Assembly: GCF_009760905.1 (NCBI RefSeq)
Contig: NZ_VIRW01000013.1
Coordinates: 1 to 64,000, forward strand
From: Chitinibacter sp. GC72
GTDB taxonomy: Bacteria > Pseudomonadota > Gammaproteobacteria > Burkholderiales > Chitinibacteraceae
Length of the DNA stretch: 64,000 bases
Reading direction: 5' to 3'
Shown here one piece after another: positions 47,105 through 56,557 of the stretch; the stretch's first letter is position 1, and every line of letters begins with the position of its first letter. Under the pieces are notes generated by a model. The model was not told where the DNA came from, ran no database searches, and saw only the letters and a program-made list of their open reading frames with translations. Position numbers and translations under genes: made by a program.

Positions 47105-48421
47105 ATGGAATTTTTAGACCTCGCCCCCATCGCCAAAGTCGCTGGCACTGTTGCGCTGCCCGGCTCGAAAAGCATTTCCAACCGCACTTTGCTGCTCGCC
47201 GCTTTGTGCGCAGGCCAAACCACGGTGCGTGGGCTGCTCGCGTCGGACGATACACAACGGATGTTGGAGGCGCTGGATACACTGGGCGTCAAAGTTGAGC
47301 AGCTAGGTGATAGCCGCGATTTCATCGTGCATGGCTGCGCTGGCAACTTCCCGAATAAAGAGGCCGATCTGTTTCTGGGCAATGCCGGTACGGCTTTCCG
47401 TCCACTCACGGCAGCGCTGGCGCTATCGAACGGCAGCTATCATCTGCACGGCGTGGCCCGCATGCACGAGCGCCCGATTGGCGACTTGGTCGATGCGCTA
47501 CGCCAAGCGGGTTGCCAGATCGATTATCTGGGCAATGAAGGGTTCCCTCCGCTGCAAATCAAGCCGGGCGTCGTTGCTGCAGAGACAGCTTCGAAGGTCC
47601 AAGTCAAAGGCAATGTGTCTAGCCAATTCCTGACCGGCTTATTGATGGCTTTGCCATTGAGTAATCGCGATACGACGATTGAAGTGGTCGGCGAGCTGAT
47701 TTCCAAACCGTATATCGAAATCACGCTCAACCTGATGGCCAAATTCGGACTGAAAGTCGAGAAGAAAAGCTGGAACGAATTCTTTATCCCTGCTGGCCAA
47801 GTGTACCAATCACCGGGCGAGATTTTTGTAGAAGGCGATGCGTCGAGCGCGTCGTATTTCCTTGCCGCCGGAGCGATTGCTGGCGCAGGCCGTGGTGGCG
47901 ATGCCGTTCGCGTTACGGGCGTCGGTAGCGAGTCAATTCAGGGCGACAAACGCTTTGCCGAGACGCTGGAGCAGATGGGCGCGCAAATCACCTGGGGACC
48001 AAACTGGATTGAAGCGGCGCCGCCAAGCAATGGCCAACTGCAAGCCATCGACGTCGATCTGAACCACATCCCGGATGCGGCAATGACGATTGCGATTGCC
48101 GCGCTATTTGCCAACGGCAAAACGACCATTCGCAATATCGAAAGCTGGCGGGTAAAAGAAACTGATCGCCTGTCGGCGATGGCGACCGAATTGCGCAAAG
48201 TCGGTGCGCTGGTCGAGGAAGGTCAGGACTGGATTTCGGTGACACCACCTGAGCAGCTGATCGCCAACGCCGAAATCGACACTTACGACGATCATCGCAT
48301 GGCAATGTGTTTCTCGCTGGTGGCGCTGGGTGGCGTGCCGGTGCGGATTAATGATCCGAAATGCACGGCTAAAACTTTCCCGACTTACTTTGAAGAGCTC
48401 TCGCGCATCAACAAAGCCTGA
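47105..48421 (+). CDS. aroA: 3-phosphoshikimate 1-carboxyvinyltransferase (EPSP synthase)
   Basis: AroA transfers enolpyruvate from PEP to shikimate-3-phosphate in aromatic amino acid synthesis. The 438 residues show [36 protein letters not shown] and [18 protein letters not shown]. The active-site segment G-N-A-G-T-A is of the ordinary class I type. It follows waaF closely. Confidence 0.96.
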   Translation: MEFLDLAPIAKVAGTVALPGSKSISNRTLLLAALCAGQTTVRGLLASDDTQRMLEALDTLGVKVEQLGDSRDFIVHGCAGNFPNKEADLFLGNAGTAFRPLTAALALSNGSYHLHGVARMHERPIGDLVDALRQAGCQIDYLGNEGFPPLQIKPGVVAAETASKVQVKGNVSSQFLTGLLMALPLSNRDTTIEVVGELISKPYIEITLNLMAKFGLKVEKKSWNEFFIPAGQVYQSPGEIFVEGDASSASYFLAAGAIAGAGRGGDAVRVTGVGSESIQGDKRFAETLEQMGAQITWGPNWIEAAPPSNGQLQAIDVDLNHIPDAAMTIAIAALFANGKTTIRNIESWRVKETDRLSAMATELRKVGALVEEGQDWISVTPPEQLIANAEIDTYDDHRMAMCFSLVALGGVPVRINDPKCTAKTFPTYFEELSRINKA

Positions 48422-48467
48422 GTATCCAATAGCCCGGGCCGCCCGGCATTGCGCGCAATGCCGCCAG

Positions 48468-48525
48468 AACCGCCCCAGCTTCAGACTGCTCAAGTTGACT
48501 TGAATGGCCTAAAGCTGGGGCGGTT
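48468..48525 (+). terminator. Large terminator hairpin after aroA
   Basis: The arms aaccgccccagctt (48468-48481) and aagctggggcggtt (48512-48525) are perfect complements, with a 30-base loop holding a small inner hairpin (caagttgacttg). T's follow. A separate 20-base perfect palindrome, cggcattgcgcgcaatgccg (48444-48463), precedes it. The convergent lysine-rich protein gene ends at 48530, so both genes use it. Confidence 0.88.
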
Positions 48526-48529
48526 TTGC

Positions 48530-49003
48530 TTATCTTGCCCGCGCTTTATGGCGTGACTTCGCTGCTTTTCCGGCTTTGCCGGATTTCACAGCACCCGCCT
48601 TCTGCCGCTTCTGGCTGGCTTTTTTCAAATTGCGCTGCTTGCTCGTGGTGTTCACACGGGATTTTTTGGTCTTGGCCGATGGCACCGCCCTGACCTTGCC
48701 TTTTTTCCCTTTTTGCACGCTTTGCGTCCGGGCTTTTTTGCTGCTGGCGGCTTTGCTGCGCTTCACGCTTTGAGCCGTTTTCTTGTATCTGGTTTTTTTA
48801 TTCTTGCTGACCTTGGCGGCCTTGGCTTTGGGCGCAGATTGTACATTCGTACGTTGCGAGCTGGCAGCAGGCGCACGCTTGGCAATCGGTGGTGCTGCGT
48901 CAGGGCTATCAAATGGTAATGGTGCATCTTCAGCCCACACTGTGCTGGTTGCTAATACCACTGAGCTCACAAAAACTGCCATGCTTCGCAAAAAATTCTG
49001 CAT
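48530..49003 (-). CDS. Exported lysine/arginine-rich protein
   Basis: No conserved family was recognised. A signal peptide (residues 1-24: MQNFLRSMAVFVSSVVLATS, VWA) is followed by a short acidic, proline-rich stretch (EDAPLPFDSPDAAPPIA). The last ~115 residues are made almost wholly of Lys, Arg, Ala, Ser and Thr, for example KKAASQKRQK-like blocks and KSGKAGKAAKSRHKARAR. It looks like a histone-H1-type tail but is directed to the periplasm or beyond. The basic tail could bind LPS, murein, DNA or chitin; nothing shows which. The gene shares a terminator with aroA. Confidence 0.7.
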   Translation of the reverse strand: MQNFLRSMAVFVSSVVLATSTVWAEDAPLPFDSPDAAPPIAKRAPAASSQRTNVQSAPKAKAAKVSKNKKTRYKKTAQSVKRSKAASSKKARTQSVQKGKKGKVRAVPSAKTKKSRVNTTSKQRNLKKASQKRQKAGAVKSGKAGKAAKSRHKARAR

Positions 49004-49386
49004 CCCGATTCAACCTTTTTCATCATCAAAACTGCGCCGCACATTATACCCCGCCCTGACAGCGTCAAAAGGATATTTAAACATTAGAAAACGCTTAAAA
49101 ACAGAGCAAAAAGAAGACAAAAGTCAGCAATAGGAAAGTTTAATTACAATTAAATCAAATATTCCTTTCCCTAAAAATTATTTGTCATAAATACGTGATT
49201 TCCCTAGCTTGTAGTGATTGACGCCCAGACTACGAATGGTAGGATTACGGAAATCCTTTAATACCAGTTTCAGGATTGAAGACAACCACTGAGACCGCTT
49301 AGCAGTCAGTGGACATAAAAGTGCCAGCGGCGTTAATGGGGAAAGCGCAGCTCTTGACCGGCCAAAATCCTCGATGGAGTGGGACT
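49004..49386 (+). promoter_or_regulatory. Long upstream/leader region of the GH19 chitinase gene
   Basis: This 383-bp gap has no gene. It is A+T-rich up to ~49200. It then holds possible RNA hairpins: aggatt/aatcct (49243-49259) and ccactga/tcagtgg (49286-49313). A short open frame continuous with the chitinase begins at 49309 and precedes its ATG, but is not family-like. A structured 5' leader is possible; no known riboswitch class was recognised. The RBS is ggag at ~49375. Confidence 0.4.
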
Positions 49387-51138
49387 ATGAATACCAAGTT
49401 TCAAATCTCGGCTTTGGTGGCAGCTTTATGTCTGAGCGCAGGCGTATGGGCAGCAGACTGGAATGCCTCGTCGGTTTATCTGGCCAACGACGTCGTTACC
49501 TATCAAGGTAAAGATTACAAAGCCAAATGGTGGACGACCGGTGAAGCACCAGGTGCCAGCCAGTGGGGTCCGTGGCAATTGCTTGGCGCTAGCGGCGCGA
49601 CACCTGCGCCAACAGTCAAACCAACCACGGCCCCAACCGCAGCACCTACCATCGCGCCAACAGTGGCGCCAACTGCAAAACCAACCGTAGCACCAACTGC
49701 CAAGCCGACTGCAACGCCAGTGGTGACTGCTGCACCAACGGCCAAGCCAAGCGCAACACCCGTGGTCACCGCCGCACCGACCACTGCACCTACGCCGACT
49801 CCAACGCCAAGCGTAACCACTACACCAGGTTCAGGCTTGCCAAAATGTGATACCGCATGGAACGCTGGCAGCTCTTATGCTGGCGGCGCAAAAGTCAGCT
49901 TTAACGCTGTGAATTACACGGCCAAATGGTGGGCCAATGCCGGTGCCGAACCAGGCAAAGATGGCGCATGGAATGCAGCTGGTGCCTGTGACGCAACAGG
50001 CATGACCACCCCACCGCCGGGCGGTGGCGGCAGCACGGGCGGCGTACCGACCAAAGCCGAAGCCGATGCCTACGCAGCCACACTGACCAATAGCGATATC
50101 TTCCGCAAAGTCAAAGCATCAGTTCGCACAATGCCAAACTCAGTGGTGGAAGCCGTTGCGCCTGGCCTGATGACTAACCCAAGTAACGTGAAACGCGTTG
50201 AAGCGATCTTGCCAAAAGCGAAGTGGGATTACTACTTCTCGAAAGCGCACCCAAGCTACACCTACACCCGTTTCTTGCAAGCCACGGCTAAATTCCCAGC
50301 GTTCTGTGGTGATTACACTGATGGCCGCAATGCCGATGAAATCTGCCGCCGCTCACTGGCCGCTTCGTTTGCGCACTTCGCCCAAGAAACTGGTGGCCAT
50401 AGCGTAGAGCAATACGGCAATCCGGAATGGCTGCAAGCGCTGGTACATGTACGCGAAATGGGTTGTACCGACTCAGGCACCAACTGCGGTTACAACGGCG
50501 AATGTGCTGACCCGGTATTTAACAAAGTCTGGACTTGCGGCACCGATGCGAAAGGCGGCTACCTGAAGTACTTCGGTCGTGGCGCGAAACAGTTGTCTTA
50601 CAACTACAACTACGGCCCATTTAGCCAAGCCATGTTTGATGGCGACCAATCTGTGTTGCTGAAAAACCCAGACTTGGTAGCGGAAAGCTGGTTGAACCTC
50701 GCGTCAGCAGTGTTCTTCTTTGTTTACCCACAGCCACCAAAACCATCCATGCTGCACGTGATTGACGGTACTTGGGTGCCAAACGAGTTTGATAAATCGC
50801 GTCAATTGGGCAATGACTTCCCAACGACGATCCAGATTATCAATGCTGAATGCCAGGACACCCCAACCAAACCGGCTGCGCAAAACCGCATCAACTACTA
50901 CACCGAGTTTGCGCGCGATCTGGGCTGGGACATCAACAAAGAATCGATGAAATGCTCAGGCATGGGTCGCTTCGATGGTGGTTCATCGGCCGCGTTCAAT
51001 ATTTACTGGGAAAAAGACTGGAAAGTGGGCGGCGATAACAAGTGTCAACTCGTCAGCTACCAGACGCCATACAATGCACTGATCGACGGCCAATACACCA
51101 AGTGTGTGGAAGCCAACTGGGGTATTACTCTGAAGTAA
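49387..51138 (+). CDS. Secreted chitinase, glycoside hydrolase family 19, with two chitin-binding modules
   Basis: The 583 residues contain a signal peptide (1-22), then a CBM5/12 chitin-binding module (~23-66, with WNASSVYLANDVVTYQG and YKAKWWTTGEAPG). A Thr/Pro/Ala linker of APTxxPT repeats (~68-145) leads to a second CBM5/12 (~150-195, CDTAWNAGSSYAGGAKVSFN and YTAKWWAN) and a GGGGSTGG hinge. The GH19 catalytic domain (~215-583) has Glu in FAQETGGHSVEQ and KYFGRGAKQLSYNYNYG. GH19 enzymes invert and hydrolyse chitin. The upstream in-frame extension was rejected because the signal peptide starts at 49387. Confidence 0.95.
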   Translation: MNTKFQISALVAALCLSAGVWAADWNASSVYLANDVVTYQGKDYKAKWWTTGEAPGASQWGPWQLLGASGATPAPTVKPTTAPTAAPTIAPTVAPTAKPTVAPTAKPTATPVVTAAPTAKPSATPVVTAAPTTAPTPTPTPSVTTTPGSGLPKCDTAWNAGSSYAGGAKVSFNAVNYTAKWWANAGAEPGKDGAWNAAGACDATGMTTPPPGGGGSTGGVPTKAEADAYAATLTNSDIFRKVKASVRTMPNSVVEAVAPGLMTNPSNVKRVEAILPKAKWDYYFSKAHPSYTYTRFLQATAKFPAFCGDYTDGRNADEICRRSLAASFAHFAQETGGHSVEQYGNPEWLQALVHVREMGCTDSGTNCGYNGECADPVFNKVWTCGTDAKGGYLKYFGRGAKQLSYNYNYGPFSQAMFDGDQSVLLKNPDLVAESWLNLASAVFFFVYPQPPKPSMLHVIDGTWVPNEFDKSRQLGNDFPTTIQIINAECQDTPTKPAAQNRINYYTEFARDLGWDINKESMKCSGMGRFDGGSSAAFNIYWEKDWKVGGDNKCQLVSYQTPYNALIDGQYTKCVEANWGITLK

Positions 51139-51164
51139 TTATCCAGCCTGATCTGCGAAGACAT

Positions 51165-51197
51165 ACGCCACATGGGTAACCATGTGGCGTTTTTTTT
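51165..51197 (+). terminator. Terminator after the GH19 chitinase gene
   Basis: An 11-bp perfect stem (acgccacatgg with its complement) has loop gtaa and eight T. It lies 26 bases past the stop codon. Confidence 0.92.
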
Positions 51198-51272
51198 GCG
51201 TGGAAACGTCAGGCTTGTGATGCCCGACGAATGACATACAATAAGTAAGAAATCAGCCCAGCGGAATTTGTC

Positions 51273-52925
51273 ATGACTTTCATTCAAGGCCTCAATATCA
51301 GACTCAAATTGCAGAGCGCCTTTCTGCTGGTCTCGCTACTCACCATCGCCGTTTTTACCACTCAATCCATCCTCAGCGCCAAGCAGCACGCGCTGGCCAC
51401 GATCAACGCCAAGCTGGAAACCGCCGCGCGCGCTTACATTCATATTATCGGCAGCCAGTATCACGACCAGCTACCTGCGCGCGATCATGTTGATCTGCGC
51501 GAAAAGCGCCGCGAAGCCGAAAGACTAACGCAGGCTGCGCGGCAGATGGGTGTGAATTACCTTTATTCGTTTATTGTGCGTGAGCAGCAAGTGATCTATA
51601 CCACCGCCTCGCTGTCCGACGAGCAATTGCGCGACCCGACTGTCGATTTCTACCTCAAGCCCAGCGATGTACCGGAAACCGATCCGGCCACCCGGCTGGC
51701 CAAACAAAGCGGGCAGGCGCAGTTCAGCGAAAACGACAACCCGGAGTATGGTTTTTTGCGCTCTATTCTGATGCCGGTGACCAGCCCCGGTGGCGAGGTG
51801 TATGTTGTCGGCGTGGACGTTGACGCCAATGTTGTGCGCCAGCAAGTGCATGCAGCCATGTGGTCCGCTGCCGCCACCGGCCTGGTGATGCTGATCATTG
51901 CGATCATGGTCTCGCTATTGCTGGGCAATATGATTGCGCAACCGCTGCGCCGCCTGCGCGACATGATGCACTCGCTGACCACCGGCCAGGGCGATCTGAC
52001 CATACAGTTGCCAGTGCAATCGGCCGACGAAATCGGCCAGATCGCTACGCACGTCAACACCTTTATGAGCCAGCTCAGGCAGATGTTTTTAACGGTACAC
52101 AATGAAACGGTCAAACTGACCAGCGGAGTACACACCATCGACCAGATGACCCAGCGCCTCAGTCACGACGCCCAGCAACAAAGTGAAATGGCCACCGCCA
52201 CTGCGGCCACCATCGAGGAAATCACCGTTAGCATCAATCACATCGCCCAGAATACGCAGGACGCGGAAAACGTCGTGCAAAACACCGGCCGGCAATCGCA
52301 GGCCGCGGCCGAATCGGTGATCAATGCGGCCAATGAAGTTAACGATATTGCCCGGCAGGTGAGCCAGCTCTCCGGGGCGATGGACGAACTGGAGCAGCAT
52401 TCGGTGCAGATCAGCAGCATTGTCAGCGTCATCAAGAAAATCGCCGACCAGACCAATCTGCTGGCGCTCAACGCCGCCATTGAAGCAGCCCGAGCTGGCG
52501 AGCAAGGCCGGGGCTTTGCGATTGTCGCCGATGAAGTGCGCAAACTGGCCGAACGCTCGGGCCAGGCTGCGGTGGAAATCAGCGCCAAAATTGGTGCGAT
52601 GCGCGAGCAATCGCACCGCGCCAGTCATGATATGGGTAATACGCACGACGCCGTACACAATAGCGTACAGCGAGCACAGCAAGCCGCCAGCGACATCAGC
52701 CAGATCCAGCAGCAAATGCAGGAAGTCGTGGCGCGAATTCAGGATATTGCCGAAGCCACGCACGAACAATCGAGCGCCACCACCGATATGGCCAAATCAG
52801 CCGAGCGCATCAGCAGCATGGCGCAGGATGGCAATCAGTCACTGCAGGCAGCGCGCGATGTGATCGGCAATCTGAATCAGCTGGCCGAACAATTACGTCA
52901 GATGATTGGGCGCTTCAAGCTCTAA
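51273..52925 (+). CDS. Methyl-accepting chemotaxis protein
   Basis: This 550-residue receptor has an N-terminal span (residues ~14-33), a periplasmic sensor of ~160 residues with a PAS/Cache-like pattern ([40 protein letters not shown]), a second span, a HAMP domain ([19 protein letters not shown]) and the signalling tip [20 protein letters not shown]. No CheR-binding pentapeptide is seen. It is the next gene after the GH19 chitinase, on the same strand, but a terminator separates them. It overlaps the convergent EamA gene by 4 bp. Confidence 0.92.
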   Translation: MTFIQGLNIRLKLQSAFLLVSLLTIAVFTTQSILSAKQHALATINAKLETAARAYIHIIGSQYHDQLPARDHVDLREKRREAERLTQAARQMGVNYLYSFIVREQQVIYTTASLSDEQLRDPTVDFYLKPSDVPETDPATRLAKQSGQAQFSENDNPEYGFLRSILMPVTSPGGEVYVVGVDVDANVVRQQVHAAMWSAAATGLVMLIIAIMVSLLLGNMIAQPLRRLRDMMHSLTTGQGDLTIQLPVQSADEIGQIATHVNTFMSQLRQMFLTVHNETVKLTSGVHTIDQMTQRLSHDAQQQSEMATATAATIEEITVSINHIAQNTQDAENVVQNTGRQSQAAAESVINAANEVNDIARQVSQLSGAMDELEQHSVQISSIVSVIKKIADQTNLLALNAAIEAARAGEQGRGFAIVADEVRKLAERSGQAAVEISAKIGAMREQSHRASHDMGNTHDAVHNSVQRAQQAASDISQIQQQMQEVVARIQDIAEATHEQSSATTDMAKSAERISSMAQDGNQSLQAARDVIGNLNQLAEQLRQMIGRFKL

Positions 52926-53806
52926 GCCGCTTGCCGCCGCAATATCCACCCTCTGCCCTGCGCCAGCACAACGCCGGACAATATCAGGCCACCACCCAGC
53001 CAGTGATAGGCATGGATGGTTTCGCTCAGCACCAGTGAGGCAATCAGGGCGGTAAATAGCGGCAGCATATTCATGAAAATCGCCGCCTGCTCGCTGCCCA
53101 GTTGCTGCACGCCGATCATCCAGCAATATGCTGCCAACACGGACGAGGCTATACCGGCAAACAAAACCAAGCCGATCGCCGAAGGCACAATCGCCAGACT
53201 GTGCGCACTGGCCGCCACCGGAATCAGCATCAGCACACCGAGCAAAACCTGCACATATAAAATCAGCCACGGCGCAAAAGGCAGCGCCCAGCGGCGCAGC
53301 AAAATACCATACAGCGCGTAAGCGCTTGAGCCGACCAGCATCAGCGCATCGCCACGATTAACCCCGTGAGCAAGCAAGCTGGCCGGATGCCCTTGCCCCA
53401 GCAAATACAGCACACCCGCCAGCGAAACCAGCACACCCAGCACTGCCGCTGGCGCGGGTTTGAAATTGAAGAGCAGACTATTGAGCAGCACACCGAGCAG
53501 CGGAATCAGCGCACAAATCACGCCCATATTGGTCGCGCTGGTGCTGTGCGCGGCAAAATAAGCCAGGCACTGATACAGCACCATGCCCAGCAAAGCAAGC
53601 ACAGCAAATTTGGCCAGATAAGGCCGAAGCTGCGGCCATTGCCGCCGCAATTGTGGCGCCATCACCGGGCTGAGTACCAGTGCGGCAATCAGCCAGCGAT
53701 ATAGCGAAATTGCTGCCGGGTCGATCACCGCTGCGGCCGCCTTGGACACCACGGTATTGGCCGCCCAGATCAGCACGGCAAGTACAGGAAAAAGCCAGTT
53801 CATCAT
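52922..53806 (-). CDS. EamA family transporter
   Basis: The 294-residue protein has ten hydrophobic spans in two EamA repeats ([20 protein letters not shown] at the start, [14 protein letters not shown] in the second half). Its closing halves contain [13 protein letters not shown] and [14 protein letters not shown]. It exports an unknown metabolite. It is divergent from an AraC-type regulator gene that probably controls it. Its last codons overlap the end of the chemoreceptor gene on the other strand. Confidence 0.88.
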   Translation of the reverse strand: MMNWLFPVLAVLIWAANTVVSKAAAAVIDPAAISLYRWLIAALVLSPVMAPQLRRQWPQLRPYLAKFAVLALLGMVLYQCLAYFAAHSTSATNMGVICALIPLLGVLLNSLLFNFKPAPAAVLGVLVSLAGVLYLLGQGHPASLLAHGVNRGDALMLVGSSAYALYGILLRRWALPFAPWLILYVQVLLGVLMLIPVAASAHSLAIVPSAIGLVLFAGIASSVLAAYCWMIGVQQLGSEQAAIFMNMLPLFTALIASLVLSETIHAYHWLGGGLILSGVVLAQGRGWILRRQAA

Positions 53807-53950
53807 GGCCTCCGGGGAGTAAATTCGATACCAGCAGTGTATCTCCGTCCGATTCGATGTTTATAATGCAAAACAGACAAACCAATCACGAAATCCGGAC
53901 AGATTGCTGCGGGCATTGTGATCACAGCTTGTCTTCCGACTGGAGCCCCG

Positions 53951-54733
53951 ATGAACGTACCCTATAGCGCACAGGACGCACAGCTGCCCGAACCCGCGCC
54001 GCTGTATTTTCGCTACGAGCAAGTTGACGCGCACACCGGCTATGCGCCGCACCGGCATCCGTGGGGGCAGCTTAACCGGATCAATCTGGGGCTACTGGAA
54101 ATCAGCGCGGGCGAGCTTAATCTGGTTGCGCCGGCCGATTACATCGTCTGGGTGCCAGCGGAGCTCGCGCACGCGGCCTATATCCGGCAGGCACTGGCCT
54201 ACACCTCGGCCTATGTCAGCGACACATGGGCGCAGCGTCTACCCGATTACGCTTGCCTGATTGCGCAAACGCCGCTAATCCGTGCGCTGTTTGACGATTT
54301 TGCCGCGCGGCAAATCCACGCCTGCAGCGATGGCGAGCAAACGCAAGCGCGTTTATTGCTTGAGTTGCTGCTCGCCGCCGACCATCAGCGCTGCTATCTA
54401 CCCGAAAGCGAGCACAAACAATTGCGCCCGATTCTGGACGCACTGCGGCACAATCCGGGCGACACCACCACGCTGACCCAATGGGCGGCTCAAGTGCACA
54501 CCACCGAGCGCACCCTGGCCCGGCATTTCCAGCGCGAGATGGGGCTCAGCTTTGTGCAATGGCGCAACCGCCTGCGCCTCTTGAACGCGCAAGCCGCGCT
54601 CAAAGACGGCGGCAGCATTCAGGATATTGCCTGGCAGCTGGGCTATGGCAACCCATCGGCATTTATCGCCATGTTTCGCCAGCACACCGGTGTATCACCC
54701 GAGCGGTATCGCCGTCAATTGAAGAACACCTAA
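53951..54733 (+). CDS. AraC family transcriptional regulator with cupin sensor domain
   Basis: The 260-residue protein has an N-terminal cupin-like sensor (YAPHRHPWGQLNRINLGLLE, residues ~25-55, with H-x-H metal-type residues) and a C-terminal pair of helix-turn-helices (WAAQVHTTERTLARHFQREM, and QDIAWQLGYGNPSAFIAMFR). The start at 53951 has GGAG seven bases before it; a GTG 11 codons earlier is less likely. It is divergent from the EamA gene across ~144 bp, a typical regulator-exporter arrangement. Confidence 0.88.
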   Translation: MNVPYSAQDAQLPEPAPLYFRYEQVDAHTGYAPHRHPWGQLNRINLGLLEISAGELNLVAPADYIVWVPAELAHAAYIRQALAYTSAYVSDTWAQRLPDYACLIAQTPLIRALFDDFAARQIHACSDGEQTQARLLLELLLAADHQRCYLPESEHKQLRPILDALRHNPGDTTTLTQWAAQVHTTERTLARHFQREMGLSFVQWRNRLRLLNAQAALKDGGSIQDIAWQLGYGNPSAFIAMFRQHTGVSPERYRRQLKNT

Positions 54734-54743
54734 ATATAACCAT

Positions 54744-54793
54744 GGGTATAGCCATATAGAGCAATATTTAATTAGTCTACAGCCATATACCCC
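54744..54793. repeat. GGGTAT-type element between araC-type gene and nagZ
   Basis: The 50-bp element has ends gggtata and tatacccc and centre catatagagcaatatttaat. It shares tatagagcaat with the lpxK-internal element and the overall order with the element at 9734. Its last base is the first base of the nagZ stop codon on the minus strand (54793-54795). Confidence 0.85.
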
Positions 54794-56367
54794 TAATTAG
54801 GCAGTAAATACTTCATCATCAATTGCAAGACCGGCGGGCGGTTGCTGCACGCAGCCAGGCGCGCACGTGCATTGGGTACCAGATCAAAATCATAAGGGTT
54901 ACGCCCGGCGATCAAGGTCAGTCTGGCCGGATCAATCGCAGCAATCAGCTCGCTCTGGCGAGGAAAACGCGTCGCGTTATAGCTCTGGAATACCACTTGC
55001 GGCGCCGAATTGGCCGCCGCGAGCACCGCCGCAAAATCAGCCTCGCCAACTTGGGGCGGAACGATCATTTCGCTAACGGCCAGACCCTCCGCCTGCAAGA
55101 ACGGCAGCAAAGTACCGCGCGCGCTGATCGACGCACCCAGCGCCACTTCATCGATTTCGGTGCGAGCCAACAGCTCGACTGTCACCAGCAGCACCGGCTG
55201 CGTGCGATCGAGCGGCGCGCCCTGATGGCGAATCGCCAGTGCCTGCACCTGTCTGGCTAGCGCCATTGCGCTCTCGGCCTGCAGGTTTTGCGGCACCAGC
55301 GGTAAATCACGCCAGTGCTGCATGGCTCGGACATACTTCATATGGGTAATTCGCTCAACAGCAGCCTTTACCTGATCTACCGACAAATACCCCTGCTCAA
55401 CCGCGTTGGCAATCGCTTGCACCGCCTCGCGCTGGCGGTCAATCCGATGCGAGACCAGCGCAATATCCGCGCCCGCCCGAATCGCCCTCACCGCGCCTTG
55501 CGCCGTACCGGCACCGCCTTTGCTCACATCAGAAATCGCGTCCATTTCCAAACAATCGGTGACAATCACGCCACTAAAACCCAGCTCCTCGCGCAGCAGG
55601 CCGCTGAGCACTTTGTGCGACAAAGTGGCGGGCGTGGCGGTATCGGGCTCGATCGCAGGAAAAACCACATGCGCCGTCATGATGGCATCGACGCCTGCGG
55701 CAATCGCCGCCTTGAATGGTGCCAGCTCAACCGCGTCAAGCCGCGATTTATCGTGGGCAATCACCGGCAAGGCGTAGTGCGAATCGCTGGCCGTATCGCC
55801 GTGCCCCGGAAAATGCTTGGCCGTCGCCGCAATCCCCGCCGCCTGAATGCCGCGCATTGCCGCCAGACCATACACGGTGACAGTCGGTGAATTTTCGCCA
55901 AACGAGCGCACACCGATCACCGGATTATTGCGATTATTGTTAATGTCCAGACTGGGCGCGAAATTGATATTGATGCCCATCTGCCGCAGTTCATCCGCGC
56001 CGATGCGGTGCAATTGTTCGCAATCCGCTGGGCTGCAACCGGCCACGGCATGCGAGGCATAGCCCGAAGCGTAGGCCATCGCCGACGGTAACGGCGTGAC
56101 ACCCTCTTCAATCCGCATCACCATGCCGCCTTCCTGATCGATGCCGATCAGCAGCGGAATGTCCGAGACTTCGGCATTGATTTCCTGCAAGCGACGGCAC
56201 AGCGCCGCCACTTGCGCGGGCGATTCAATATTGCGGCGAAACAGAATCACCCCGCCCACCCGCTGCTCGCGGATCAGGCTTTCAATATGGGTATTGGGCA
56301 CAAAACCATCGAAGCCAACCATCACCAGCTGGCCGATTTGCGCACGGAGTTCAGAGGAAATTTGCAT
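54793..56367 (-). CDS. nagZ: Beta-N-acetylhexosaminidase, glycoside hydrolase family 3 (NagZ-like)
   Basis: The 524-residue enzyme has the GH3 N-acetylglucosaminidase signature KHFPGHGDTASDSHYALPVI (catalytic His-Asp dyad, residues ~186-200) and the nucleophile Asp in GVIVTDCLEMDAIS. It is about 180 residues longer than E. coli NagZ; residues ~345-524 form an extra C-terminal domain as in Gram-positive-type GH3 enzymes. It may act in murein recycling or on chitooligosaccharides. There is no clear signal peptide, so it is cytosolic. The ATG at 56367 was chosen because the family starts there; the upstream extension runs through repeat B. Confidence 0.9.
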   Translation of the reverse strand: MQISSELRAQIGQLVMVGFDGFVPNTHIESLIREQRVGGVILFRRNIESPAQVAALCRRLQEINAEVSDIPLLIGIDQEGGMVMRIEEGVTPLPSAMAYASGYASHAVAGCSPADCEQLHRIGADELRQMGININFAPSLDINNNRNNPVIGVRSFGENSPTVTVYGLAAMRGIQAAGIAATAKHFPGHGDTASDSHYALPVIAHDKSRLDAVELAPFKAAIAAGVDAIMTAHVVFPAIEPDTATPATLSHKVLSGLLREELGFSGVIVTDCLEMDAISDVSKGGAGTAQGAVRAIRAGADIALVSHRIDRQREAVQAIANAVEQGYLSVDQVKAAVERITHMKYVRAMQHWRDLPLVPQNLQAESAMALARQVQALAIRHQGAPLDRTQPVLLVTVELLARTEIDEVALGASISARGTLLPFLQAEGLAVSEMIVPPQVGEADFAAVLAAANSAPQVVFQSYNATRFPRQSELIAAIDPARLTLIAGRNPYDFDLVPNARARLAACSNRPPVLQLMMKYLLPN

Positions 56368-56402
56368 AGTCGCCAGAGTACCCTTAGTAACTGTAATTAA
56401 AG

Positions 56403-56515
56403 CAGCCACTCGCGTAGCGAGGCTCCCTCTCAAGGAGAGGGCGGGGGGTGTGGGTATAAAACATGAGGCGGCGGGCTTTACCCCCAAGCATCTAGGGCTC
56501 GGCTTTGCCGAGACC
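56403..56515 (-). repeat. Dispersed repeat B, copy 2 (inverted)
   Basis: The reverse complement of this stretch matches 29899-30008. The blocks are gcgaggctccctctcaagga, gagggcggggggtgtgggta, aaacatgaggc and tagggctcggctttgccgag. The spacer between the two blocks here contains ggcgggctttacccccaagc. It lies between nagZ and gltX. Confidence 0.8.
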
Positions 56516-56557
56516 CGCAATGCATGATGATCCTATTAAGTGCCGCCGTGCAGCCGT

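Noticed and set aside
49200-49386. Cyclic-di-GMP riboswitch before the GH19 gene
   Set aside because: The conserved GEMM core and tetraloop receptor could not be found in the leader.
49509-49820. Minus-strand frame of 101 codons, glycine/alanine/valine-rich
   Set aside because: It is the antisense reading of the Thr/Pro/Ala linker repeats of the GH19 chitinase.
55344-55393. A 50-bp stretch with gggta and tacccc ends inside nagZ
   Set aside because: It encodes an ordinary GH3 helix (GYLSVDQVKAAVERI) present in the family; the internal sequence does not resemble the other elements.
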